From positions 1-64,000 of IMG/VR virus record IMGVR_UViG_3300024980_000003: DNA of 64,000 nucleotides. The stretch is one strand, 5' to 3'. The notes beneath the pieces are model-generated. The model did no database searches and was not told the origin of the DNA. It saw only the letters and a list, made by a program, of their open reading frames with translations. Every line of letters begins with the position of its first letter. Position 1 is the first letter of the stretch. Origin of the DNA: a virus. The translations under genes and the position numbers were made by a program. Positions 1 to 6,003 of the stretch are shown here, piece after piece.

Positions 1-31
1 TTATTTTTATTATCACAACGCATTGATTTAA

Positions 32-80
32 TGGAGCCAATGGCGGGAGTCGAACCCGCGACCTACTGATTACGAATCAG
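32..80 (-). pseudogene. 3' fragment of tRNA-Thr (anticodon CGU)
   Basis: Read on the minus strand, this contains an anticodon loop TTCGTAA, a T-arm with stem GCGGG/CCCGC and loop TTCGACT, the 3' acceptor strand CATTGGC, discriminator T and encoded CCA. The expected 5' half (acceptor GCCAATG and a D-arm) is absent; the sequence beyond position 80 is phage-type and identical to that at the right end. It is therefore a tRNA 3' part left or carried by integration, not a working tRNA gene. Confidence 0.8.
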
Positions 81-172
81 GACGGTTATTATTCTGGCCT
101 GTTCTTGCTAGGATTTTAATGTGTCATCAAGTGCCTGTTTTACAGGGCTTGCAGCTTTTCGTCATTCCTTTC
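32..172. repeat. Left attachment repeat (attL-like)
   Basis: The same sequence recurs at 63860-64000 and runs to the end of the window, so it is at least 141 bp long. Only two positions differ, 43 (G versus A) and 59 (C versus T). It begins with the CCA end of a tRNA-Thr read on the minus strand, crosses the anticodon stem-loop (about 67-80), and then enters non-tRNA sequence leading into the integrase. Tyrosine integrases commonly recombine within the anticodon loop of tRNA genes, so this is the probable left junction of the element. Confidence 0.85.
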
Positions 173-212
173 TGTTCCTTTTTGTGACGGTAATAATCTA
201 TTATATGTCACT

Positions 213-237
213 CCCAAAGGCACTACGAAAGGCACTA
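213..237. repeat. Arm-type repeat, left copy
   Basis: A 25-bp sequence shared exactly with 63777-63801 at the other end of the element. Inside it the 10-mer AAGGCACTAC is directly repeated after an 11-bp step. Such paired short direct repeats near both attachment sites, one beside the integrase and one beside the excisionase, are what arm-type integrase or Xis binding sites look like. The function is inferred. Confidence 0.55.
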
Positions 238-243
238 CGAAAA

Positions 244-1440
244 ATGGCATTCACCGACAAGCAGATTAAAGGACTTAAACCCAAGGCAGCGCCCTATCGC
301 CTTTTTGAAAAAGGCCCCGACAAGGGGTTCGGCATCCAGGTAACAGCAAATGGCTCGGTATCGTTTTTCATCCAGTATGCCACAAACGGGAAGAAGCGAT
401 TTTATAACTTAGGACGCTATCCCTCGGTGACGCTTTATGATGCAAGGATAAAATGCCGGGAAATCAGGGCGATGATTGATAACGGCAGCGATCCGCAAGA
501 ACAACACCCCACGCACCGTTTTGGCGTGGTGCGCGACTTGTTTGACTACTATGTAAAAAAGATGCGCGACGATGGCAAGACTACGTGGGTTGATGTGCAA
601 AATGGCCTGAATGCCAACTGCCAAGATATTATGGCTATGCAAGCTAACAAGGTTGATCCTATCCATATTAGGAAAATCCTGCATACGATCATCAACAGAG
701 GATCAGAGGTTCAGGCAAACCGTATCAGGGCTTATTTGAACCGGGCGTTTAAGCTGGGCGTTTACCATGACAATGACCCGGCAAACCTATCGAGTTCAGT
801 GATATTCCAACTCGCTATGAATCCGGTGGAAGCGATACCCAAGAACACGAAAGCCGAAGCCGCCGGTGAGCGCAACCTGTCATTTGGCGAGATCAAGACG
901 CTGTGGCATAGCAACGACATTGGCGAGCAGATGAGCATAGCCGCAAAGCTATTGTTGATTTACGGGTGCCGGATGATGGAGCTGTGCGGGGCCAAGAAAA
1001 ACGAGTTTGATTTTGACGCGATGATCTGGACGATACCTTGGGAGCGCGTTAAAACCAGCAAGAAAAATAAGCGCCCTCACCTGTTGCCGATCACGCCGCT
1101 GGCAAAAACGCTACTGGATCGGCAATTGCTCTATGCCTGGGACTCTGAGTATCTATTCCCCGGTCGGCATGACAATAGCAAACATATTCATCAAACCTCA
1201 TTGAATCATGCCATGAGGCGTGTATCCGGGCTTGATTCTTTCGATGTGAGAGCGTTACGTCGAACATGGAAAACCAGAACGGGCGAAGCTGGCATAGGTA
1301 TTGAAGTCAGGAATCTAATTCAGAACCATAGCCGAACGGATGTTAGCTCGGTGCATTATGACAAATGGAGTTATATCGCAGAAAAAAGGGCGGCTCTTGA
1401 GCGATGGGAGGCGCATCTTATTGGAATGCTGAAGGATTAA
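244..1440 (+). CDS. int: Tyrosine-family phage integrase (DUF4102 type)
   Basis: 398 residues. It catalyses site-specific recombination between phage and tRNA-Thr attachment sites. The N-terminus is the DUF4102 arm-binding fold common in tRNA-targeting prophage and island integrases (about residues 1-85, with the typical LGRYPSVTL stretch). The C-terminal catalytic domain shows Arg in YGCRMMEL, a Lys in the beta-hairpin VKTSKKNK, Arg in RALRRTWKT, His in QNHS and the nucleophile Tyr in VHYDKW. The usual His of the HxxR box is Arg here, a variant I associate with this subfamily. The ATG at 244 is preferred because upstream in-frame starts (205, GTG 121) would put the arm repeats and part of the attachment repeat into the protein. 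The stop overlaps a possible R'' box of the cassette region. It is not an IntI-type integron integrase. Confidence 0.93.
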   Translation: MAFTDKQIKGLKPKAAPYRLFEKGPDKGFGIQVTANGSVSFFIQYATNGKKRFYNLGRYPSVTLYDARIKCREIRAMIDNGSDPQEQHPTHRFGVVRDLFDYYVKKMRDDGKTTWVDVQNGLNANCQDIMAMQANKVDPIHIRKILHTIINRGSEVQANRIRAYLNRAFKLGVYHDNDPANLSSSVIFQLAMNPVEAIPKNTKAEAAGERNLSFGEIKTLWHSNDIGEQMSIAAKLLLIYGCRMMELCGAKKNEFDFDAMIWTIPWERVKTSKKNKRPHLLPITPLAKTLLDRQLLYAWDSEYLFPGRHDNSKHIHQTSLNHAMRRVSGLDSFDVRALRRTWKTRTGEAGIGIEVRNLIQNHSRTDVSSVHYDKWSYIAEKRAALERWEAHLIGMLKD

Positions 1441-1507
1441 CAACCACCATCCAGCCGGATGATTTTAAACAGACTCGCGGCTTGTCCGATTGAGCGCATA
1501 GTTATAC
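1436..1507 (+). other. Weak attC-like or attI-like site after int
   Basis: The integrase stop lies in GGATTAAC, and 60 bases further on is GTTATAC, the same box that ends the clear site at 1786-1882. The interior shows only partial pairing (CAGCCGGATGA against TTGTCCGATTG). It may be a decayed recombination site or simply the entry point of the cassette row. Confidence 0.35.
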
Positions 1508-1517
1508 AGGGGTAAGA

Positions 1518-1784
1518 ATGATAACTGGGGTAGCTATTAGAAATGAAAATATGGTGATAAGCCTACCAAGACCGAATAGGCATTCAGATTGCTTTGCATA
1601 CGCGCAAAGGATGGGAATTAATCTAAGCGAAAGCGAACTTGGAAAGAAAGCGGATCATCAGGGTTTTGTCACGCATACGGGCAAATTCCTAAACCGAGTT
1701 GAAGCGGCAAAATATCTAAAACGAACAAAGCAAAAAACATTATTCCCAATTGGTGGAATAGCAATTAGCGAGGATTTGTGGTGA
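1518..1784 (+). CDS. Small hypothetical protein, first cassette gene
   Basis: 88 residues, soluble, no membrane segment. Residues 48-60 (HQGFVTHTGKFLN) followed by RVEAAKYLKR resemble short phage and cassette proteins with a conserved GF-x-T-x-x-G-x-F-x-x-R-x-E-A pattern; I know no function for that group. An AGGGG stretch 5-9 bases upstream serves as a ribosome site. The stop is 1 base before the R'' box of the following attC-like site, the arrangement of an integron gene cassette. Confidence 0.7.
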   Translation: MITGVAIRNENMVISLPRPNRHSDCFAYAQRMGINLSESELGKKADHQGFVTHTGKFLNRVEAAKYLKRTKQKTLFPIGGIAISEDLW

Positions 1785-1785
1785 T

Positions 1786-1882
1786 GCATAACGCCGTGTT
1801 AAGCGGAAAGCCGCCACACGGTTAATTTTAACGGCGCAAATGCGCTACATGGCGGCTTTTCCGCTTGAACTAAGAGTTATAC
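1786..1882 (+). other. attC-like recombination site
   Basis: 97 bp from R'' GCATAAC (1786-1792) to R' GTTATAC (1876-1882). Between them is a long imperfect palindrome: GTTAAGCGG with AAAGCCGCC on the left pairs with GGCGGCTTTTCCGCTTGAAC on the right, one side carrying extra unpaired bases. Box order, spacers, extrahelical bases and position directly after a stop codon are the hallmarks of integron attC sites. Confidence 0.72.
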
Positions 1883-1893
1883 ATGGTGAAAAA

Positions 1894-2106
1894 ATGAACG
1901 AATGGCCTGGTGGTAAAAGACATGCAATGGATCAGGGAGAACACGAACGCTGGAATGATACGCATTATCCGGGAACGAGGCAGCTTTGTTGCAAGTGCGA
2001 CGAACCGACCGGACGTTGCGAAGAAGATTCTATCTATTCAGAAGACGGTGAGGATGGGCCGTTTTGTGAAGAGTGTTGGCGAGAGCATCCAGAATATGGT
2101 GTATAA
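1894..2106 (+). CDS. Small zinc-ribbon-like hypothetical protein
   Basis: 70 residues. Two Cys pairs (CCKC at about 37-40 and CEEC at about 62-65) and many acidic residues point to a small zinc-binding fold; the segments PGTRQLCCKCDEPTGRCEED and GPFCEECW recur in short phage and mobile-element proteins I recognise but cannot assign. Start at ATG 1894, after GGTGAAAAA. The stop TAA lies inside GTATAAC, the R''-like box of the next site, and overlaps the start of the following gene. Confidence 0.7.
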   Translation: MNEWPGGKRHAMDQGEHERWNDTHYPGTRQLCCKCDEPTGRCEEDSIYSEDGEDGPFCEECWREHPEYGV

Positions 2107-2314
2107 CGCCGAATTAACGTTCGTCGGTACGAACTTTGCGGTGCGGGTTGACAGTAAAAAACGGAGTAGGCCAAAAACAGAACGAGGCAAAGTGTGGGTA
2201 AAATCAGCATCACATCCGTTTTACGTTGGCATAAACGAGCGTGGCATATTTGAGACAAAAGAGGAGGCTGAACGCGCTAAAACAGAAACGTGGGAAATGA
2301 TCGTAAATGTATGA
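2096..2314 (+). CDS. Hypothetical cassette protein
   Basis: 72 residues, basic centre (KKRSRPKTERGK) and a hydrophilic C-terminal helix. The ATG at 2096 overlaps the previous stop, which suggests coupling, but the first 19 codons lie across the attC-like site at 2101-2152. A later GTG at about 2141 is therefore also possible. No family recognised. The stop TGA adjoins another box, ACATAAC (2314-2320), that lacks a clear partner. Confidence 0.5.
   Translation: MVYNAELTFVGTNFAVRVDSKKRSRPKTERGKVWVKSASHPFYVGINERGIFETKEEAERAKTETWEMIVNV
2101..2152 (+). other. Imperfect attC-like site
   Basis: Starts with GTATAAC (2101-2107), contains a 5-bp hairpin GTTCG/CGAAC, and may end with GTTGAC (2147-2152). 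Pairing outside the central hairpin is poor, so it may be degenerate. Confidence 0.4.
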
Positions 2315-2372
2315 CATAACAAACACATCTACTCGCGGCGACGTGGCTGACGGGGTATAATGGAGGGGCAAG

Positions 2373-2558
2373 ATGAGCACCGAAGAAGTTTTTGAAGAAC
2401 TAGGGATAAGCGAGAAGGAGGCTCTGGAATATCTGAATCAATACACATTCGGCAGCAATGAGCTGACTGGGGCGGTCAGTATTGTGCGGTTCGCCGCGTG
2501 GTTTGCGTTTGAATTGTGCAAAAATAACGAAACCAAAAAGGGTGTGCATAACGCCTAG
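2373..2558 (+). CDS. Small hypothetical protein
   Basis: 61 residues, acidic N-terminus, mostly helical, with one hydrophobic helix (IVRFAAWFAFEL) too short and mixed for a confident membrane segment. A strong GGAGG site lies 8 bases before the ATG. The reading frame runs into the attC-like site at 2546 (GCATAAC is translated as part of HNA), as is common for cassette genes. No known family. Confidence 0.65.
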   Translation: MSTEEVFEELGISEKEALEYLNQYTFGSNELTGAVSIVRFAAWFAFELCKNNETKKGVHNA

Positions 2559-2626
2559 TTAAGGCGTAGCGGCACGAACTTTAAACAACACCGCGATGCT
2601 GAACGGTGTCGCCTTGAATGACAGGC
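2546..2626 (+). other. attC-like recombination site
   Basis: 81 bp. R'' box GCATAAC at 2546-2552, left stem GTTAAGGCG, right stem CGCCTTGAAT with one extra base, and a terminal GACAGGC that resembles GTTAGGC with two changes. The upstream ORF ends inside the site. Confidence 0.62.
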
Positions 2627-2629
2627 TAT

Positions 2630-2872
2630 ATGACACTAAAAATACTTGATATAAATGAACATGATTTGCATCTGGTCGGGCTAGAGTTAAACGCATGTCC
2701 ATTTTGCGGAAGCAAAGCGTTTGCGACAGGCAGGTTTATCGAAACATCAGAGATATACCAGTATCGAGTCGCATGTATGAATCACCATTGCGGGGCAAGT
2801 GTCGCATATAATTCTCGTGATCGAAAAGATGCAGCAGATAACGCCATTAGAAATTGGCAAAAACGAATATAA
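2630..2872 (+). CDS. Lar-like restriction alleviation family protein
   Basis: 80 residues. The pattern CPFCGS (about 23-28), a second pair with HHCGAS (about 51-56) and the ending AADNAIRNWQKR is that of the Lar family of small zinc-ribbon proteins; the founding Rac prophage member relieves type I restriction. Function here is by family likeness only. The stop TAA lies inside the R''-like box ATATAAC. Confidence 0.72.
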   Translation: MTLKILDINEHDLHLVGLELNACPFCGSKAFATGRFIETSEIYQYRVACMNHHCGASVAYNSRDRKDAADNAIRNWQKRI

Positions 2873-2923
2873 CGCCTGAATTCACCGGTCGCGCGGCGGT
2901 ACGGTGGAATGAAAATTTAAAAC
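2867..2923 (+). other. attC-like site, degenerate right end
   Basis: R'' ATATAAC (2867-2873), stem GAATTCACCG paired with CGGTGGAATG including one extra base, then a weak right box ending TTTAAAAC in place of a GTT box. Probably a decayed cassette site. Confidence 0.5.
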
Positions 2924-2937
2924 TTTTGGAGAAAATA

Positions 2938-3273
2938 ATGGACTTTCAACGCTTGAGAAACCTGTCCAATGGACGATTGCACACCGAGATTGGCCACATC
3001 TACGAAGACCTGGAGACTATTACTGGCGAGCGCGGATTGATGACTCACATGCTTCCGAGAGCGGTAAGAGCGGTTAAGCCGTGGCTTCGCGAGCATGTAG
3101 CAGACCCACGTTTTTGGGATGGGGAATACGACACCGCGCACACCGGGGAGTACACATTGCCAGAGCCTACAGCAGAAGACAGGTTGGCGATGTTTGAGCG
3201 ATATAAGGCGCAACCGAACCCGCTGGAAGGTAAGGACGTGATTGCGGTGCAGGTGATGCACCTAACGCAATAA
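2938..3273 (+). CDS. DUF7736-like hypothetical phage protein
   Basis: 111 residues. The N-terminal half (LRNLSNGRLHTEIGHIYEDL, then GLMTHMLPRAVRAVKPWL) resembles a short domain seen in many prophage accessory proteins; its role is not known to me. GGAG precedes the ATG by 8 bases. The coding sequence continues into the next attC-like site and stops there (TAA 3271-3273). Confidence 0.68.
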   Translation: MDFQRLRNLSNGRLHTEIGHIYEDLETITGERGLMTHMLPRAVRAVKPWLREHVADPRFWDGEYDTAHTGEYTLPEPTAEDRLAMFERYKAQPNPLEGKDVIAVQVMHLTQ

Positions 3274-3347
3274 TAACGGGACGCGGCGACGCGAATGAAA
3301 TTTAACGAAAGATTAGGGCCGCGTTCCCGTTGATTTACGGGTTAGGC
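3260..3347 (+). other. attC site, best match in the window
   Basis: 88 bp. R'' ACCTAAC (3260-3266) and R' GTTAGGC (3341-3347) fit the RYYYAAC / GTTRRRY consensus exactly. L'' TAACGGGACGCGGC pairs with L' GCCGCGTTCCCGTTGA, the right arm carrying two extra bases that would bulge out of the bottom-strand hairpin. The preceding ORF stops inside it. Its left half is repeated almost exactly at 4026-4057. Confidence 0.82.
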
Positions 3348-3368
3348 TTAATACGGGAGAATAACATA

Positions 3369-3782
3369 ATGAGTTTTACAGATAACACAACAGGCAAATT
3401 TGAGTGGGGGACGCCACAAAGATTTTTTGATGAATTACACCGAGAATTTGGGTTTACGGTTGACGTTTGCGCTAATAAGGAGCTTGCAAAATGCCAAAAA
3501 TACTACGACAAAGAAATGGACGGGCTGAAACAAGATTGGACGGGGGAGATTTGCTGGATGAACCCGCCCTATGGAGCCGCCATAGGTATGTGGCTCAAGA
3601 AAGCGGCCGAGAGCCGTGCGACTGTGGTTTGCCTTGTGCCATCGAGGACAGACAACAAGTGGTGGCACCAATGGGTAATGACGGCATCAGAGATCCGTTT
3701 CGTGAAAGGACGGCTACGGTTTCAGGGTGCAGGGGATGGAGCAAAATTTCCTTCAGCGATAGTAATTTTTAGAGGGGCATAA
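3369..3782 (+). CDS. Phage-type DNA N6-adenine methyltransferase (Dam family)
   Basis: 137 residues. It probably methylates adenine in phage or host DNA. The order fits the compact phage Dam family (PF05869): EWGTPQRFFDELHREFGFTVDVCA at the start, catalytic NPPY motif at about 58-61 (WMNPPYG), and the late RLRFQGAGDGAKFPSAIVIF block. ATG at 3369 is preceded by GGGAGAA. The TAA stop is within the R'' box of the next attC, so the gene forms a complete gene-plus-attC unit between 3341 and 3834. Confidence 0.88.
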   Translation: MSFTDNTTGKFEWGTPQRFFDELHREFGFTVDVCANKELAKCQKYYDKEMDGLKQDWTGEICWMNPPYGAAIGMWLKKAAESRATVVCLVPSRTDNKWWHQWVMTASEIRFVKGRLRFQGAGDGAKFPSAIVIFRGA

Positions 3783-3840
3783 CGCTGGCGTAACCGGCGC
3801 GTAGCGAAGCGGAGCGTCCGCGTTGACGCAAATGTTAGGC
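3777..3840 (+). other. attC site
   Basis: 64 bp. R'' GCATAAC (3777-3783), R' GTTAGGC (3834-3840), inner stem GCGTAACCGGCGCG with CGTCCGCGTTGACGC, an offset base between the arms and a central loop containing a short GCG-rich hairpin. The methyltransferase stop codon is inside R''. Size and layout match the short class of integron attC sites. Confidence 0.8.
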
Positions 3841-3858
3841 CACGATTTTGGATGGAAA

Positions 3859-4065
3859 ATGAACGACTTTAATGACAACTACCCGAAGCAAAGAACAGGC
3901 AAAGAGTGCAAGAAAACGGATTGCGACAGGCATAAGGATTACGTTGCATGGCAATGCGGAACCGCTAGCCTTAATTTTTGCGTGGAATGCAAACATGCTC
4001 ACGTTTCGCAGTACAAGCGCAAGGGGCCTAACGCAATAATAACGGGACGCGGCGAAGCGTTATAA
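3859..4065 (+). CDS. Cys-rich hypothetical cassette protein
   Basis: 68 residues. Cys at CKKTDC, QCG and CVEC with His (RH, HAHV) suggests a small zinc-binding fold. The last third (GPNAIITGRGEAL) is translated from attC-like DNA (4026 onward), showing that the ORF has run into the recombination site; the natural protein may be this fused form. No function recognised. Confidence 0.62.
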   Translation: MNDFNDNYPKQRTGKECKKTDCDRHKDYVAWQCGTASLNFCVECKHAHVSQYKRKGPNAIITGRGEAL

Positions 4066-4066
4066 C
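4026..4066 (+). other. Truncated attC site
   Basis: GCCTAAC (4026-4032) followed by a spacer and L'' that match the left half of the site at 3260 for about 30 bases, then the sequence departs and meets GTTATAAC (4059-4066) with no right stem. It looks like an attC half joined to another site by deletion or recombination. Confidence 0.6.
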
Positions 4067-4122
4067 CACCACTTACGCGCAGTTCTCAGCAAATGCGCGT
4101 GTTTTCACGACATGATTAATAC
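4060..4122 (+). other. Possible attC-like hairpin
   Basis: Begins TTATAAC, has inner arms ACGCGCA and TGCGCGT, and ends near ATTAATAC (4115-4122), which resembles the GTTATAC boxes seen elsewhere in this row. Spacing is right but the end boxes are degenerate. Confidence 0.38.
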
Positions 4123-4135
4123 AGGATGAAGTAGA

Positions 4136-4285
4136 ATGAACGAAGCAGAAAAGCTACGTGCGGCAATAAATACTATTGAATCGAGAGTAGTTGAGTTTTT
4201 GCTTGCCAGAATATTTGGGAGAAAATTCTATTGCAACGATAGAACTTATGCTGAGTACAAAGGTAAAACATACCTGCTTAATTAA
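4136..4285 (+). CDS. Short hypothetical protein
   Basis: 49 residues, basic, helix-forming (MNEAEKLRAAINTIESRVVEF) with an aromatic C-terminus ending KTYLLN. An AGGATGAAG stretch precedes the ATG. It sits between two hairpin elements like its neighbours, and its stop is inside the palindromic repeat at 4280. No family recognised. Confidence 0.5.
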   Translation: MNEAEKLRAAINTIESRVVEFLLARIFGRKFYCNDRTYAEYKGKTYLLN

Positions 4286-4327
4286 GCCAGTAATTCAGCC
4301 TCAATAGTCCGGCGCTTAGTCAAGCCA
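4280..4327 (+). repeat. 48-bp palindromic repeat, copy 1
   Basis: About 42 of 48 positions match the element at 5140-5187, and both copies start at the AATTAA containing the stop codon of a small gene. The arms TTCAGC and GCTTAG are a weaker palindrome than in copy 2. It lies where cassette attC sites would be, but has no standard R boxes. Confidence 0.6.
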
Positions 4328-4345
4328 CAACACACAAGGAACATA

Positions 4346-4612
4346 ATGAGTTTTTCAGAAGAAATAGTCTCAGCAGCAAGGCCAGCAAAAGGTTTTGATG
4401 TTGCGCCATACCGAGTAAAGAGTTTTCCCAAAGGCAACGGGTTAAGTTGTGTATGCAACGCTTACGGCTTTAATTGCACTACTTTTATTACGAAACCGGG
4501 GGCCGTCATGACGACGCTTGATGATGCAACAGAGATTGCAAGACGATGGAACATGGGGAGCGGATTCCAAACCAGTATGCCGATTTTCACGACAATAGGA
4601 AAAACAGAATGA
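4346..4612 (+). CDS. Hypothetical protein
   Basis: 88 residues, soluble, with NAYGFNCTTF and a hydrophilic C-terminal helix (DDATEIARRWN). An AAGGA site lies 6 bases before the ATG. Its stop overlaps the next start (ATGA at 4609), so this and the next two genes are likely one translational unit within a single cassette. No function assigned. Confidence 0.6.
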   Translation: MSFSEEIVSAARPAKGFDVAPYRVKSFPKGNGLSCVCNAYGFNCTTFITKPGAVMTTLDDATEIARRWNMGSGFQTSMPIFTTIGKTE

Positions 4613-4851
4613 CCTTACGCGATGAAATAATGAATTTGCCTTGTGATGATGATTGCTCGTTAATTTATATGATGGGTCATCATGAAGCCAGACATGCTGC
4701 CGCCGAGTTAGCAATAAAGTACGACGCGGCGATGGCAGAAATTGAGCGCATTGCTGACAGGCTGGGGTCAGACAGAAACTATGAGCGCTGCATTGCCGTG
4801 GAAGATTTGCTTCAGGTGTTAGCTAATTTCGATCTTGGCGATGCAGGATAA
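4609..4851 (+). CDS. Hypothetical protein, coupled to the preceding gene
   Basis: 80 residues, acidic, largely helical (RHAAAELAIKYDAAMAEIERIADRL), with a potential short coiled coil. ATGA overlap with the previous stop indicates coupled translation. The next gene follows after 3 bases. No recognised family. Confidence 0.6.
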   Translation: MTLRDEIMNLPCDDDCSLIYMMGHHEARHAAAELAIKYDAAMAEIERIADRLGSDRNYERCIAVEDLLQVLANFDLGDAG

Positions 4852-4854
4852 GAA

Positions 4855-5145
4855 ATGAAACCAGAAGATATTAAATACCCTAGAGATATATTTGCCGATT
4901 TAATTATAGGCAATAGCCCGTATGCTTTTTATTTCTTTCAGTGGGTTCCATATCAAACCGATGCTAAACGATGGCGCTTAAAGCTATTTCATGACGTAAA
5001 GACATTTGATGGTAGAGAGGCATTTGGTATTTGGCCTAATGGAGGAAGTTGCGGCCCGTTTAAAGATGAGGAAGTGGAGTTTATACGGTTGAGCAAAGAG
5101 CAGTTTGGAAGCACCTATCAAGACCCAAGAGATAAGGCTAATTAA
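4855..5145 (+). CDS. Hypothetical protein
   Basis: 96 residues, rich in Phe, Tyr and Trp (YAFYFFQWVPYQ), no signal peptide. It follows the previous stop by 3 bases. It ends in the second copy of the 48-bp palindromic repeat. It is the last plus-strand gene before the lysis block, which faces it across a terminator. Confidence 0.6.
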   Translation: MKPEDIKYPRDIFADLIIGNSPYAFYFFQWVPYQTDAKRWRLKLFHDVKTFDGREAFGIWPNGGSCGPFKDEEVEFIRLSKEQFGSTYQDPRDKAN

Positions 5146-5187
5146 GCCAGTAACTCAGCCTCAACATTCCTGCGCTGAGTCAAGCCA
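5140..5187 (+). repeat. 48-bp palindromic repeat, copy 2
   Basis: Begins at the same point relative to a stop codon as the copy at 4280. Central arms ACTCAGC and GCTGAGT are perfectly complementary around a 12-base loop region, and AAGCCAG is directly repeated at the two flanks. Probably a diverged cassette end or a mobile palindromic unit. Confidence 0.6.
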
Positions 5188-5210
5188 GCCAGCACAATAT
5201 ATAAAAGCAA

Positions 5211-5240
5211 AAGCCCATATCAAGTAAAGACTATGGGCTT
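5211..5240 (-). terminator. Terminator of the lysis transcript
   Basis: AAGCCCATA (5211-5219) pairs with TATGGGCTT (5232-5240). Read leftward the hairpin is followed by TTTTGCTTTT. It lies between the end of the minus-strand lysis genes and the convergent cassette row. Confidence 0.72.
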
Positions 5241-5333
5241 AAAATTGACACTATGACTGATTGCAATCTCAGTATCATAGCGGCCTCATAAGAGGACTTA
5301 AAGCCTGATGCTTATGCAGAGCAGGAAGGACAA

Positions 5334-5795
5334 TTAATCATACTGATCTAATCCGTATTGCCGTATTAAGTTTTTCAGTAAAGCAGCATAAGCCGGGTCG
5401 GTTGCATAGCCAGCCTTGGCGATTGCCTCAGCAAATTCACACCCATTTTCACACAGGAATGCTGGCTTATAGCGTTTGTTATTACGCAAGAACAATGCGT
5501 GATCGGCAATGCTATCGGCCAGTGTTGCGTATTTACGAAAAGGAGCATTAACTTTGGTCTTAACGCCCTTGAAGTATTCCGTTGTCGGCATGAGTACCGA
5601 GTCGCCTTTCCATCTGGAATCAGCCTTAACGCCAAACAGGTTGCAAGCGTTCTTGGTAAGGGCCGATCTACCCCATCCAGATTCAAGTATTGCCTGAGCT
5701 ATGGTTACGCTGGCCGGAACCGAATGCGCTTTGTGAGAGGCTTGAGCACCTGGTATCAGTGAGTTTAAAAATGCTGTGTTGCTTGGATTAACCAT
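5334..5795 (-). CDS. Endolysin, glucosaminidase family
   Basis: 153 residues. It probably cleaves peptidoglycan glycan strands at the end of the lytic cycle. The fold is that of PF01832 (FlgJ-like): VPASVTIAQAILESGWGRS holds the catalytic Glu, then NLFGVKAD, MPTTEYF and the C-terminal ADSIADHALFLRNNKRY helix region. There is no signal peptide, so export would need the neighbouring holin. The ATG at 5795 is used; an upstream in-frame TTG (5810) would overlap the previous gene more deeply. Last gene of the lysis operon. Confidence 0.88.
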   Translation of the reverse strand: MVNPSNTAFLNSLIPGAQASHKAHSVPASVTIAQAILESGWGRSALTKNACNLFGVKADSRWKGDSVLMPTTEYFKGVKTKVNAPFRKYATLADSIADHALFLRNNKRYKPAFLCENGCEFAEAIAKAGYATDPAYAALLKNLIRQYGLDQYD

Positions 5796-6003
5796 AATCG
5801 ACCATATCAATAATGCTTATCTTCTCAGCTCTTGTCATACCTTCCGTTTTTCTAGCATTGCAGCAGACAGCGCATGAGCATGTTTTTGGCGTATTAATAG
5901 CCATGCCGTGATACTTAGGCTCACTGGTTAAATCCCTGCCATAATGAAAACGCCTGTTCTTTTTAAGGCGCTCACGGTGATGAAATTTTAATGCGCGACC
6001 CAC
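5788..6003 (-). CDS. Small basic Cys-rich protein in lysis operon
   Basis: 71 residues. A basic N-terminus (HHRERLKKNRRFHYGRDL) precedes the motif CSCAVCCNARK, resembling a widespread family of short phage and bacterial proteins with CSCxxCxNPRR; its function is unknown to me. The GTG start overlaps the last base of the holin stop (TAGTG) and its stop overlaps the endolysin start, so it is tightly coupled to both. Confidence 0.72.
   Translation of the reverse strand: MGRALKFHHRERLKKNRRFHYGRDLTSEPKYHGMAINTPKTCSCAVCCNARKTEGMTRAEKISIIDMVDYG

Noticed and set aside
32-80. Intact tRNA-Thr gene at the window edge
   Set aside because: The acceptor 5' strand and D-arm are missing; only the 3' part exists at each end.
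121-243. Longer integrase from GTG 121 or ATG 205
   Set aside because: It would include the attachment repeat and arm repeats as coding sequence, and the normal DUF4102 start matches ATG 244.
244-1440. Integron integrase next to the cassette row
   Set aside because: The protein has a DUF4102 N-terminal domain and phage-type catalytic blocks; it lacks the extra IntI-specific patch and targets a tRNA.
2314-2361. Further attC site between ACATAAC and GTATAAT
   Set aside because: The interior has no paired L boxes; only the left box resembles attC.
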